This document shows, piece by piece, positions 6,541-14,467 of a DNA stretch of 22,127 bases (the first letter of the stretch is position 1; every line of letters begins with the position of its first letter). Source of the DNA: DASVXQ01 sp046727955 (lineage in GTDB: Bacteria; Actinomycetota; CALGFH01); contig JBKPDO010000075.1 of NCBI GenBank assembly GCA_046727955.1, positions 1 through 22,127 of the forward strand, written 5' to 3'. The position numbers and the translations under genes were made by a program. The notes under the pieces were generated by a model. The model made no database searches and was not told the DNA's origin. It saw only the letters and a program-made list of their open reading frames with translations.

Positions 6541-7817
6541 GCAAGCAACCCGAGCAGGAACGACCCATCGTCGACCCCGCCCTTCTCCGGGGTCTGACCC
6601 AGCCGCGCTGGAGCCGCCGCGCCTTCCTCGGGAGTGCCGGGGCTGCCGGGGCGGCGGCCCTGCTGGCCGCCTGCGGCGTGCAGGGGTCCAGCAAGCCGGC
6701 CACCACCCAGGGCCAGGACGCGGTCACCAAATTCTGGGCTGGCCAGACCAAGGCCGGCATCCTCAACTTCGCCAACTGGCCGCTGTACATCGACGTCGAG
6801 AAGGTCGGCGGGAAGACCGTTCACCCGACCCTTGACGACTTCACCAAGCAGACCGGCATCAAGGTGGTCTACAAAGAGGTCATTCAGGACAACGACTCGT
6901 TCCTGGGCCGAATCATGCCGTCCCTCAAGGTCGGCCAGGATACCGGCTGGGACCTCATGGTGATCACCAATGGCGGCCCAATCGAGAAGCTGATCCGCTT
7001 GCAGTACCTGACTGCGCTCGACCACTCGAAGCTGCCCAACTTCAGCCAGTACGCGAACCCGCGCTTCAAGGACCCGACCTACGACCCGGGTAACAAATAC
7101 TCGATCGCCTGGCAGGCGGGGTTCACCGGGATCGCCTACAACCCTAAGCTGACCAAGCGGCCGATCACCAGCTTCCAGGACCTGCTCGACCCCGCCTTCA
7201 AAGGCAGGATCGCGATGTTCGGCGACCTCCTCGACACCCCGAACCTCACTATGGTCGGGCTCGGCATCGACCCGGAGAAGTCCACGGTCGACGACTGGAA
7301 CAAGGCGGCCGACGTGCTCAAGCGGCAGCGCCCGCTGCTGCGCAAGTACATCGACAACGCCGGCGAGGCCGACGTGCTCAGCACCGGCGAGGTCTGGGTG
7401 TCCATGGCCTACTCGGGTGACATCTTCCAGCTCAACAACTCGGGCGCGCCCGGGATCAAGTTCGTGATCCCGAAGGAAGGCGCGATGCTCTGGACCGACA
7501 ACATGTGCATCCCACTGCACGCCAAGCACCCGGTCGACGCGATCAGCTACATGGACTACGTCTACTCACCCAGGGTTGCGGCCACGCTCGCCGAGAACAT
7601 CAACTACATCACCCCGGTGCCGGACGCCAAGCAGATGATCCAGCAGGACGCCGCAAAGGCCAGCTCCGCGGACAGGGCGACGCTCGAAGGGGTGCTCTCC
7701 AGCCCGCTGGTGTTCCCGACCGAGGCCGACCTGACCAAGGGCCACCGCTACCGCATCCTCACCCCGCAGGAGCAGACCACCTGGAACCGGATCTTCCAGC
7801 CGATCATCCAGGCATAG
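6537..7817 (+). CDS. potD: Polyamine-binding lipoprotein of the ABC transporter (first copy)
   Basis: The product has 426 residues from a GTG overlapping the potA stop, with AAGGAGGG upstream. Residues 26-46 (WSRRAFLGSAG... LLAAC) combine a twin-arginine pair with a lipobox, and Cys46 would be lipidated. It is therefore probably a Tat-exported lipoprotein held on the outer face of the membrane. The rest follows the PotD/PotF substrate-binding fold. LWTDNMCIP at about 318-326 matches the region where E. coli PotD uses a Trp and an Asp to hold the polyamine (Trp319 and Asp321 here). It hands substrate to PotB/PotC. The exact ligand (putrescine, spermidine or a related amine) cannot be fixed from sequence. 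Confidence 0.92.
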   Translation: MSKQPEQERPIVDPALLRGLTQPRWSRRAFLGSAGAAGAAALLAACGVQGSSKPATTQGQDAVTKFWAGQTKAGILNFANWPLYIDVEKVGGKTVHPTLDDFTKQTGIKVVYKEVIQDNDSFLGRIMPSLKVGQDTGWDLMVITNGGPIEKLIRLQYLTALDHSKLPNFSQYANPRFKDPTYDPGNKYSIAWQAGFTGIAYNPKLTKRPITSFQDLLDPAFKGRIAMFGDLLDTPNLTMVGLGIDPEKSTVDDWNKAADVLKRQRPLLRKYIDNAGEADVLSTGEVWVSMAYSGDIFQLNNSGAPGIKFVIPKEGAMLWTDNMCIPLHAKHPVDAISYMDYVYSPRVAATLAENINYITPVPDAKQMIQQDAAKASSADRATLEGVLSSPLVFPTEADLTKGHRYRILTPQEQTTWNRIFQPIIQA

Positions 7818-7821
7818 CGTC

Positions 7822-8676
7822 ATGAGGAAGCGCCTCACCCCTTATCTGCTGATCCTGCCGGGTGGCCTGTGGCTGGCGATCTTCTTCGTCGTTCCGATGG
7901 TCATCCTGGTCACGCTGTCGCTGCAAAGCGGGAACTATGAGGAGGGCTTCAAACTCACCTGGCGGTGGGCGAACTTCAGCGATGCGCTGAGCCTGTACCA
8001 CACGCAGCTGGTGCGGTCGCTGCTCTTCGCGCTGATCGTGACCGCGCTCACACTGCTGCTCGCCTATCCAATGGCGTACTGGATCGCGTTCTACGGCGGT
8101 ACCCGCAAGTCGAGCTACCTGTTCCTCCTGCTGCTGCCGTTCTTCGTCTCGTTCGTGATCCGCACGGCCGCGTGGAAGTTCATCCTCACCGACCAGGGAA
8201 TCCTGCTCGGGCCACTCAAGCACGCGCACCTGCTGCCCGCGAGCTTCCACCTGCTCGCCACCCCGTACGCGGTGATCGGCGGGCTCACCTACAATTTCCT
8301 GCCGTTCATGGCGCTGCCGCTATACGTGGCACTCGAGCGCATCGACCGTGACCTGGTCGAGGCCGCCAACGACCTCTACGCCAACCGGGCGCAGTCGTTC
8401 CTGCGGGTGATCCTGCCGCTGTCGGCCCCGGGAATCTTCGCGGGCATCCTGCTCACCTTCGTGCCGACAGCGGCCGACTTCGTCAACGCCAGCATCCTCG
8501 GCGGCACCAACACCACCATGATCGGCAGCATTATCCAGACGCAGTACCTCACCTTCAACGACTACCCGGTGGCCTCAGCGCTCTCGTTCATCGTGATGGC
8601 CGCGCTGCTGATCGGGGTGTTCGCTTACGCCAGGGCGCTCGGCACCGAGGAGGTTCTGGAGGCGAGCGCCGCGTGA
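7822..8676 (+). CDS. potB: Polyamine ABC transporter permease, PotB-type
   Basis: This is a 284-residue integral membrane protein with about six hydrophobic segments, beginning MRKRLTPYLLILPGGLWLAIFF. It forms half of the transport channel. The coupling loop reads EAANDLYANRAQSFLRVILPLSAPGI. Its general form is the EAA motif that docks on PotA, but the usually invariant Gly is replaced by Tyr (DLYA instead of DLGA). The start follows the potD stop by four bases and the 3' end overlaps potC by 4 bp, so translation is coupled. Confidence 0.92.
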   Translation: MRKRLTPYLLILPGGLWLAIFFVVPMVILVTLSLQSGNYEEGFKLTWRWANFSDALSLYHTQLVRSLLFALIVTALTLLLAYPMAYWIAFYGGTRKSSYLFLLLLPFFVSFVIRTAAWKFILTDQGILLGPLKHAHLLPASFHLLATPYAVIGGLTYNFLPFMALPLYVALERIDRDLVEAANDLYANRAQSFLRVILPLSAPGIFAGILLTFVPTAADFVNASILGGTNTTMIGSIIQTQYLTFNDYPVASALSFIVMAALLIGVFAYARALGTEEVLEASAA

Positions 8677-9533
8677 GCCGGCTCGGCACCGAGGAGGAGC
8701 ATCAGGGACCGGCGCAGGCGCCCGTCGCCACGTACCTACCCGTCGCCAGACGCCGCTGGACGCGGTTCATCCTGCCCACCTACACCTGGGCGATGATCCT
8801 CTACCTGATGGCACCGATCGGTGTCATGATCCTGTTCGGCTTCAACAACACCAAGGGGAAGCTGAACGTCCGGTGGCAGGGGTTCACGCTGACCTGGTAC
8901 CGGGACCTCTTCAAGATCCCGGACCTCACCGGGGCGCTCAGGAACTCGCTCACGATCGCGCTGCTCTCGACGCTGATCGCGACCGTGCTCGGCACGATGA
9001 TCGGCCTCGCGCTGGGACGCTCGAAGTTCCGCGGCCGCGGCTTGACCGACCTGGTGCTGTTCGCCAACATCGCGGCGCCCGAGCTGGTGCTCGGCTCGGC
9101 CCTGCTCGGCCTGCTGATCACCTTGCAGATCGCGCGCGGTTACAGCACCATCCTGGTCGCCCACGTGATGTTCAACATCGCCTTCGTGGCGGTGACCGTG
9201 CGGGCGCGCATGGCCGGGTTCGACTTCACGCTGGAGGAGGCGGCGCAGGACCTGGGCGCCAACCCGTGGGCCACCTTCCGCAAGGTGACCCTGCCGCTGA
9301 TCTTCCCGGGCATCCTGGCCGGCGCGCTGCTCGCCTTCGTGCTCTCGATCGACGACTACATCATCACCAGCTTCGTCGCAGGCCAGACCTTGACCTTCCC
9401 GCTCTGGGTCTACGGCGCGACGCGCATCGGCGTGCCGCCGCAGGTGAACGTCATGGGCACGCTGATCTTCCTTGCCGGGGTCGGGCTGGCCGTGGGCAAC
9501 GCGATCGTGGCCCGCCGCCGCACCCTGGAATGA
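8673..9533 (+). CDS. potC: Polyamine ABC transporter permease, PotC-type
   Basis: The product has 286 residues from a GTG overlapping the potB stop. After a hydrophilic N-terminus of about 30 residues there are about six membrane helices. The coupling motif EEAAQDLGANPWATFRKVTLPLIFPGILAG has the full EAA consensus including the Gly. With PotB it forms the membrane channel and contacts PotA. It is the last transporter gene, and a strong hairpin begins two bases after its stop. Confidence 0.93.
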   Translation: MSRLGTEEEHQGPAQAPVATYLPVARRRWTRFILPTYTWAMILYLMAPIGVMILFGFNNTKGKLNVRWQGFTLTWYRDLFKIPDLTGALRNSLTIALLSTLIATVLGTMIGLALGRSKFRGRGLTDLVLFANIAAPELVLGSALLGLLITLQIARGYSTILVAHVMFNIAFVAVTVRARMAGFDFTLEEAAQDLGANPWATFRKVTLPLIFPGILAGALLAFVLSIDDYIITSFVAGQTLTFPLWVYGATRIGVPPQVNVMGTLIFLAGVGLAVGNAIVARRRTLE

Positions 9534-9534
9534 G

Positions 9535-9557
9535 ATGGCGCCTGCCGCAGGCGCCAT
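9535..9557. terminator. Perfect 10-bp hairpin between potC and the aldehyde dehydrogenase
   Basis: ATGGCGCCTG (9535-9544), loop CCG, then CAGGCGCCAT (9548-9557) form a perfect stem with a three-base loop right after the potC stop. There is no T-run. It could be a U-less terminator of the kind proposed for actinobacteria, a partial attenuator, or an mRNA-stabilising 3' end. Confidence 0.55.
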
Positions 9558-9616
9558 GGGCGAGCGCCGGCCCGACCGGACCCGGGCCGGCGCCGAGACA
9601 GGATGAGAGGGAGGCC

Positions 9617-11047
9617 ATGCGGAAGCTACAGAACCTCATCGCGGGCGAGCACCGCGACGCCGCCGACGGGCGCACCTCCACGCTGGTCAACCCGGCGACT
9701 GGGGACCCTTTCGCGGAGGTTCCCCTGTCCGGCGAGAGCGACGTAGACGCCGCCTGCCAGGCGGCGGCGCGGGGCTTCGAGACCTGGCGGGACGCCACGC
9801 CCGCGGAGCGGAGCCGGGCGCTGCACAAGATCGCCGACGCGATCGAGGAGCGGGCCGAGGAGCTCGTGCGGCTGGAGAGCGAGAACACCGGCAAGCCCTT
9901 CCAGCTCACCATGGACGAGGAGGTCCCGCCCACCCTCGACCAGCTCCGCTTCTTCGCCGGCGCCGCGCGGCTGCTCAACGGGCTGGCCGCCGGCGAGTAC
10001 ATGACCGGGCACACCTCCATGATCCGGCGCGAGCCGGTGGGCGTGTGCGCCCAGGTCACCCCCTGGAACTACCCGTTCATGATGGCGGTGTGGAAGTGGG
10101 CGCCGGCCATCGCCGCCGGCAACGCGGTGGTGCTGAAGCCGTCCGACACCACGCCGGTGACCAGCGTGTGGCTGGCCGAGCTGATGAGCGATTTCCTGCC
10201 AGCAGGGGTGATCAACGTCGTCTGCGGCGACCGTGACACCGGCGCGGCCCTGGTCCGCCACCGGATCCCGGCGATGGCCAGCATCACCGGCAGCGTCCGC
10301 GCCGGTCGCGAGGTGGCCAGGGCGGCCGCGGACGACCTCAAGCGCGTCCACCTGGAGCTCGGCGGCAAGGCGCCGGTGATCGTCTTCGACGACGCCGATA
10401 TGGAGGCGGCCGCCGAAGCGATCGCCGTGGCCGGGTACTTCAACGCGGGCCAGGACTGCACCGCGGCGAGCCGGGTGCTCGCGGGCCCAGGCATCTACGA
10501 CGATTTCCTCGCCGCCCTGGTGGAGCAGGCCAAGAGCACCAGGACGGGCGCGCCCGACGACGAGGACGTGCTCTACGGCCCGCTGAACAACGCGAACCAG
10601 CTGGCCCGGGTGCAGGGCTTTCTGGAGCGCAGGCCGGACCGCGCCGAGGTGCTCAGCGGCGGCCACGCCATCAGCGACCGGCCTGGCTTCTTCTACGAGC
10701 CCACGGTGGTCGGCGGGCTGGAGCAGAGCGACGAGATGATCCAGGACGAGGTCTTCGGTCCGGTGATCACAGTGCAGCGCTTCGATGACGAGGAGAAGGC
10801 GCTGACCTGGGCGAACGACGTGGAGTACGGGCTCGCCGCGAGCGTGTGGACGCGCGACCACGGCCGCGCGATGCGCATGGCAAAGCGGCTGGATTTCGGC
10901 TGCGTGTGGATCAACACGCACATCCCGCTGGTGGCCGAGATGCCCCATGGGGGCTTCAAGCACTCCGGCTACGGCAAGGACCTGTCCATGTACGGCTTCG
11001 AGGACTACACGCGCATCAAGCACGTGATGTCGAACATTCAAAGCTAG
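9617..11047 (+). CDS. patD: Gamma-aminobutyraldehyde dehydrogenase
   Basis: The product has 476 residues. The ATG at 9617 follows GAGGGAGG; the frame is open further upstream, but that part lies antisense or out of frame to potC and is ignored. It is an NAD(P)-dependent aldehyde dehydrogenase. Asn151 in TPWNYPF stabilises the oxyanion, Glu247 in HLELGGKAP is the general base, and Cys281 in GQDCTAASR is the nucleophile. SITGSVRAG near 222-230 binds the cofactor. The pattern TPWNYPFMMAVWKWAPAIAAGN and close linkage to pot genes point to 4-aminobutanal (from putrescine by transamination or oxidation) as substrate, giving GABA. Other omega-amino aldehydes are possible. It is about 83 bp after potC across a hairpin. 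Confidence 0.9.
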   Translation: MRKLQNLIAGEHRDAADGRTSTLVNPATGDPFAEVPLSGESDVDAACQAAARGFETWRDATPAERSRALHKIADAIEERAEELVRLESENTGKPFQLTMDEEVPPTLDQLRFFAGAARLLNGLAAGEYMTGHTSMIRREPVGVCAQVTPWNYPFMMAVWKWAPAIAAGNAVVLKPSDTTPVTSVWLAELMSDFLPAGVINVVCGDRDTGAALVRHRIPAMASITGSVRAGREVARAAADDLKRVHLELGGKAPVIVFDDADMEAAAEAIAVAGYFNAGQDCTAASRVLAGPGIYDDFLAALVEQAKSTRTGAPDDEDVLYGPLNNANQLARVQGFLERRPDRAEVLSGGHAISDRPGFFYEPTVVGGLEQSDEMIQDEVFGPVITVQRFDDEEKALTWANDVEYGLAASVWTRDHGRAMRMAKRLDFGCVWINTHIPLVAEMPHGGFKHSGYGKDLSMYGFEDYTRIKHVMSNIQS

Positions 11048-11248
11048 AGCGCTGTGCTAAGCGGCTATTTCCAAGTAGTGGCGGAGCGTGGACGCCCAGA
11101 TATCCCTCCGAAATGTCCTCCTACGCACCCACGGGCGGCTTGATGCCACCCCCGTGGTGTACGCTTTGACCGCGTTTGGAATTTTCAGGGTTGACCATGC
11201 TCGGCGAAGCTTGCGCCGCTTGGCGGCGGAGCAGGGGTCAGGGGGACA
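11048..11248. other. Intergenic, no gene recognised
   Basis: About 200 bases after the dehydrogenase. A minus-strand frame covers 11057-11404 and ends with a coding-looking stretch (WVRRRTFRRDIWASTLRHYLEIAA). I could not assign it and there is no credible start. It may be a remnant of a mobile-element gene. Confidence 0.3.
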
Positions 11249-11895
11249 GTGCCGGCTCGTCGAACGCGATCGCCGGAGCGGACAGGGCCGAACCGGTTCG
11301 CTTGGCGTGGTCGGTTGCTGCTCGTTGCCGCCGGTTTGATATTCATCGTGTCCGTGCTGCTCTTTTTCGTGCCTGGTGCGGTGCTGGGTTTGCTGGGCAA
11401 GCACACCGTCGTGGGCAAGGCGGCATTGGCAGTGGCGGCCCTTGCGGTAGGTTTACTCAGTGGGTTCCTTGCAATCGGCAGAGGGCAGTTGCGGTCTCAA
11501 GCCCACCGACATCTGGTCCCGGACGCCCACCAGGCCATGAGCCGCGACCCTCGTCCGCCGGTGCTGTACCTGCGGCCGTTTTCCAGCGATCAGGTCGCGG
11601 CTCGGCCCCAGGCCGCCTCACCTGGCGGCAGACTGCCGAGACTGGCAACTCCGACGCGATGCGGGCGCTGGCCGAGTGGCTGGAGCGAGCCCGAGCCGGC
11701 CAGGAGACCGAGGCGTGGCCCCGGCGGGCCGCTGAGACCGGCCACCCCGACGCGATGTGGGCGCTGGCCGAGTGGCTGGAGCAAGCCGGGCACGGCTACA
11801 AGGCCGAGTGGCTGGAGCGGTTTCGGATCGAGCCTGGCGACCGCACCGCCGACCCGTGGGATCCGCCGACGCTCGCGTCAGACCAGGCGAACTGA
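11249..11895 (+). pseudogene. LRPF-motif membrane protein joined out of frame to Sel1-like repeats
   Basis: One frame from GTG 11249 encodes two hydrophobic segments (about residues 22-50 and 57-76) and then RDPRPPVLYLRPFSSDQ, a motif seen in actinobacterial membrane proteins of unknown role. After about position 11610 that frame turns into arginine-rich nonsense. A different frame (phase of 11617-11895) then carries at least two Sel1-like repeat units, NSDAMRALAEWLE and HPDAMWALAEWLEQAG, ending WLERFRIEPGDRTADPWDPP. The two parts probably come from different genes, or from one gene after an internal deletion, and are no longer translated together. A GGGGGA sequence precedes the GTG. Confidence 0.55.
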
Positions 11896-12022
11896 ATCAA
11901 TTTTAGGCCGGTCTAGGAAATATTTGTAACACTCCTCCTGGATCGATAGGTTCTCGTGTCCCATGTGCGGCACCGGCGGATCCTGGTCCATTCGGACCAG
12001 ACCTCGATCAAGGAGGCATGAG

Positions 12023-12420
12023 ATGGCGCTGCGTGACAAGCTGCGCGAGCGGGTCCAACCCTATCTGCAGCCAGGAGAGCAGGTCGAGCAGGTGTTCCTC
12101 GCTCAGGGCGGTATCACGCCGTGGCTGGCCAGCGGAGCGTTGGGGCTGGTGGGCGCGATGGCGGCGAGCCGCCGCGTCATCGTCGTGACGAACCAGGCGA
12201 TCCTGGTTGTCGATGCGAGCAAGCTCACCGGCACCACCCCCACGAGGCGGGTGTGATCGCCCGGCTGCCGCGCCAGGCCGTGATCGGCCCGCCCAGAGGC
12301 GTGTGGGCGAAAGTCCGTATCGGGGACGAGAAGCTTTACGTGCACAAGCGTTTCCACCGTGACATCTCGCAGGCGAACGAGCGCGCCGGCACAGCCTCCG
12401 GCGAGGGTGATCCCCACTGA
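12023..12420 (+). pseudogene. PH-like domain protein, frameshifted
   Basis: The ATG at 12023 follows AAGGAGG and opens MALRDKLRERVQPYLQPGEQVEQVF, a start typical of a small actinobacterial protein family with a PH-like fold. The frame stops at 12254-12256 after SKLTGTTPTRRV. The adjacent frame then continues the family pattern VIARLPRQAVIGPP...VWAKVRIGDEKLYVHKRFHRDI to a stop at 12418-12420. A two-base GT repeat at the junction (CGGGTGTGATC where CGGGTGATC would stay in frame) explains the shift. It may be a true mutation or a sequencing error. The family's function is unknown to me. Confidence 0.65.
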
Positions 12421-12426
12421 ATGGAT

Positions 12427-12450
12427 GGGTCTTGGGGGTTGGGTTGAGGG
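12427..12450 (+). repeat. G-quadruplex-type G-run cluster
   Basis: Four G tracts of 3, 5, 3 and 3 bases are separated by loops of 4, 2 and 4 bases, which meets the usual G3+N1-7 rule. It starts seven bases after the stop of the PH-like remnant. Confidence 0.5.
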
Positions 12451-12770
12451 ACGACCGTACGCCAGCCTCCGACCGATCGAGGCAGGCGCTGGGACGGTAA
12501 GGGCTTGCCGACTAACAACTTGGTGGTTCCGGGGCCAGGACACCGGGGTGAGCGGCACTCGACCGGCCGAGTTATTGCGCGGCGAGCCCTAACGCTGACA
12601 GCCGGCAGACTCAACCGCCGGCGCGTGGCAAGCCGACACTGACCAGCCGCGGCCAGGCACCGTCAGGCTGGCCTGGCGGTTTCGTGGGCGACGGTGAACA
12701 CTACGGCTCGCTCCCGGCAGCTCGCGTCCACAGCCCACGGACCTCCCCAGAATCGCGGTCCGGCCTCTGC

Positions 12771-12800
12771 AACCCCCAACAACCCCCAACAACCCCCAAC
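12771..12800. repeat. Three tandem copies of AACCCCCAAC
   Basis: Three exact 10-bp copies in a row. The minus strand reads three G5 tracts with short spacers, so it may also fold into a G-rich structure. The copies are too short and have no spacers, so this is not a CRISPR array. Confidence 0.85.
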
Positions 12801-12960
12801 CGTTGGTTCTGGGAGCCCAGGGCCGATGGGCGAGTGGGGCGCGCGGATGCGCTGGGCGCCTCGCACTGCGCCCGCGCTGTCCCATCACTGAGGTCATCTC
12901 CCTTGGGACTTCGACCCCGTACAGTGTGCTGACCGACGCGGCGTGTCGGTCCTGGCCTAC

Positions 12961-12984
12961 CGCCGGACCGCCGGACCGCCGACG
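12961..12984. repeat. CGCCGGAC short tandem repeat
   Basis: Nearly three copies of an 8-bp unit (CGCCGGAC, CGCCGGAC, CGCCGACG), just before the potA remnant. It probably arose by slippage. Confidence 0.75.
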
Positions 12985-12992
12985 ACGACGTC

Positions 12993-13076
12993 GTCCCCGG
13001 TCAGGTGGGGTGGCTCTGGTGACGGCCCGAGCACTCCTACGTACTCGGTGCTGCCACCGAAACCCAAAGCCCATGA
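12993..13076 (+). pseudogene. 3' remnant of a second potA
   Basis: Translation in the phase of 12993 gives VPGQVGWLW, a TGA stop at 13020-13022, then RPEHSYVLGAATETQSP and a stop. This matches the end of the intact PotA (DQVGWLSWLPEHSYVLSQAVEP). The in-frame stop and the lack of any upstream ATPase sequence show that only the tail survives. Its place directly before the second potD copies the order of the intact operon. Confidence 0.75.
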
Positions 13077-13091
13077 GGAGGAAGCGGGACC

Positions 13092-14372
13092 GTGAGTGAG
13101 AACGAGCGACTGATCATCGACCCCGCGCTGTTGCGCGGGTTGACCATGCCGCGCCTCACCCGGAGGTCCGCACTGCGCGGTGCCGGGGTAATGGGAATGT
13201 CCGCCCTGCTTGCCGCATGCGGGGTGAAAGGCACCTCCAAGAGCGCCCCGCCACCCAACGAGGTGAAGGCGTTCTGGAACAAGCAGACCAAGGCCGGCGT
13301 GCTCAACTTCGCCAGCTGGCCCGCCTACATCGACACCGAGCCGGTCAACGGCAAGACGACCCTGCAGCGGTTCACGGACGCCACCAGCATCAAGGTGAAT
13401 TACAAGGAGGTAATTCTCGACAACGGCTCTTTCCTGGGCGAGATCCTGCCGACGCTGCACGCCGGCCAGGACACCGGCTGGGACCTGATGGTGATCACCA
13501 ACGGCGGCTCGGTCGAGAAGCTGATCCGCCAGGGCTTCCTGCAGGAGCTGGACCTGGCGAGGATGCCCAACTTCAACAAGTACGCCGACGCGCAGTTCAA
13601 GAATCCGAGCTACGACCCGGGCAACAAGCACACCATCGCCTGGCAGTCGGGTGTCACCGCAATCGCCTACAATCCCAGGCTCACCGGCCGCGAGATCACC
13701 AGTTTCGCGGATCTCTTCGATCCCAAGTTCAAGGGCAGGGTCGGCATGTTCGCCGACACCACCGACCTGGCCAACTTCACCATGACCGGCCTGGGCATCA
13801 AGCCGGAAGAGTCGACGCCCGACGACTGGAGGCGCGCCGCCGACAAGCTCAAGCAGCAGCGCGACAGCGGCATCCTGCGCAGGTACGTCGACAACAACGA
13901 GGAGATCCGCGGGCTCGAGTCCGGCGATCTGTGGATCTCTATGGCCTACTCGAGTGACGTGCTGCAGATCAACACCGACCTCGCGGACACTCGCAAGCCC
14001 GGCGGGATCAAGTTTGTGATCCCCCAGGAGGGCGGGATGCTCTGGACTGACAACATGTGCATCCCGCTCAAGGCCAAGCACCCGCTGGACGCGCTCACCT
14101 ACATGGACTACGTCTATCAGCCGGACATCGCGGCGCAGCTCGCGGCCTCCATCGAGTACATCGCGCCGGTGCAGAACGCGGCCGAGCAGGCGATGCAGCG
14201 GGAGATCCCGACGGCCAAGGGCGACCGCAAGAAGACTCTGGAGGCGGCCGTCAAGGACCCGCTGATCTTCCCGATCCCCGCCGACCTGGCACGGACCCAC
14301 CGCTACCGGGTCCTGACGCTCGAGGAGGAGACAGTCTGGAACAGCATTTTCCAGCCGATCGTCCAGGCATGA
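13092..14372 (+). CDS. potD: Polyamine-binding lipoprotein, second (orphan) copy
   Basis: The product has 426 residues from a GTG with AGGAGG ten bases upstream. It parallels the first PotD throughout: IIDPALLRGL near the start, a twin-arginine pair at 24-25, a lipobox with Cys43, QDTGWDLMVITNGG, and LWTDNMCIPLKAKHPLDA with Trp318 and Asp320 kept. It ends NSIFQPIVQA, against NRIFQPIIQA in the first copy. Differences include a longer loop near 295-305 (DLADTRKPGG). There is no frameshift or stop, so it looks functional although its potA and potB neighbours are only fragments. It may work with the PotABC encoded about 5 kb upstream, possibly for another ligand, or be a recent survivor of decay. 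Confidence 0.88.
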   Translation: MSENERLIIDPALLRGLTMPRLTRRSALRGAGVMGMSALLAACGVKGTSKSAPPPNEVKAFWNKQTKAGVLNFASWPAYIDTEPVNGKTTLQRFTDATSIKVNYKEVILDNGSFLGEILPTLHAGQDTGWDLMVITNGGSVEKLIRQGFLQELDLARMPNFNKYADAQFKNPSYDPGNKHTIAWQSGVTAIAYNPRLTGREITSFADLFDPKFKGRVGMFADTTDLANFTMTGLGIKPEESTPDDWRRAADKLKQQRDSGILRRYVDNNEEIRGLESGDLWISMAYSSDVLQINTDLADTRKPGGIKFVIPQEGGMLWTDNMCIPLKAKHPLDALTYMDYVYQPDIAAQLAASIEYIAPVQNAAEQAMQREIPTAKGDRKKTLEAAVKDPLIFPIPADLARTHRYRVLTLEEETVWNSIFQPIVQA

Positions 14373-14374
14373 CC

Positions 14375-14437
14375 ATGCGGCTGACCCCGTAGCTACTGGC
14401 GCTGCCAAGAATAGCTGAGCCGCTGTGGTACCTGTCA
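14375..14437 (+). pseudogene. 5' remnant of a second potB
   Basis: An ATG two bases after the second potD stop reads MRLTP, a TAG stop at 14390-14392, then LLALP and, after divergence, LWYL. The intact potB begins MRKRLTPYLLILPGGLWLAIFF, so the TAG replaces the Tyr codon. Similarity fades after about 60 bases. Gene order and spacing copy the intact operon. Confidence 0.7.
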
Positions 14438-14467
14438 GCGCGAGCGGCCCCTCTCCTCCGGGAAGCG

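Larger units (their letters stand above)
12421..12992. other. Gene-poor spacer with G-rich and C-rich repeats
   Basis: No frame here looks like a real protein; several open frames on both strands are Arg/Pro-rich with no shared pattern. The stretch holds a G-run cluster, an AACCCCCAAC triplet and a CGCCGGAC triplet, listed separately. It probably represents degraded sequence upstream of the potA remnant. Confidence 0.5.

Noticed and set aside
8873..9616. Long plus-strand open frame running through potC into the aldehyde dehydrogenase
   Set aside because: Before 9617 it is out of frame with potC and gives Arg/Gly/His-rich translation; potC and the dehydrogenase each have their own start and ribosome-binding site.
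12244..12260. Programmed ribosomal frameshift in the PH-like gene
   Set aside because: No slippery sequence or downstream structure was seen; a simple GT duplication explains the shift.
12771..12984. Possible CRISPR array
   Set aside because: The repeats are 8-10 bp, directly adjacent and without spacers; no cas genes are nearby.
12957..14408. Minus-strand 483-residue open frame
   Set aside because: It is antisense to the second potD, whose product is clearly recognisable; similar antisense frames cover potD1, ccsB, resB and patD because of the high GC content.
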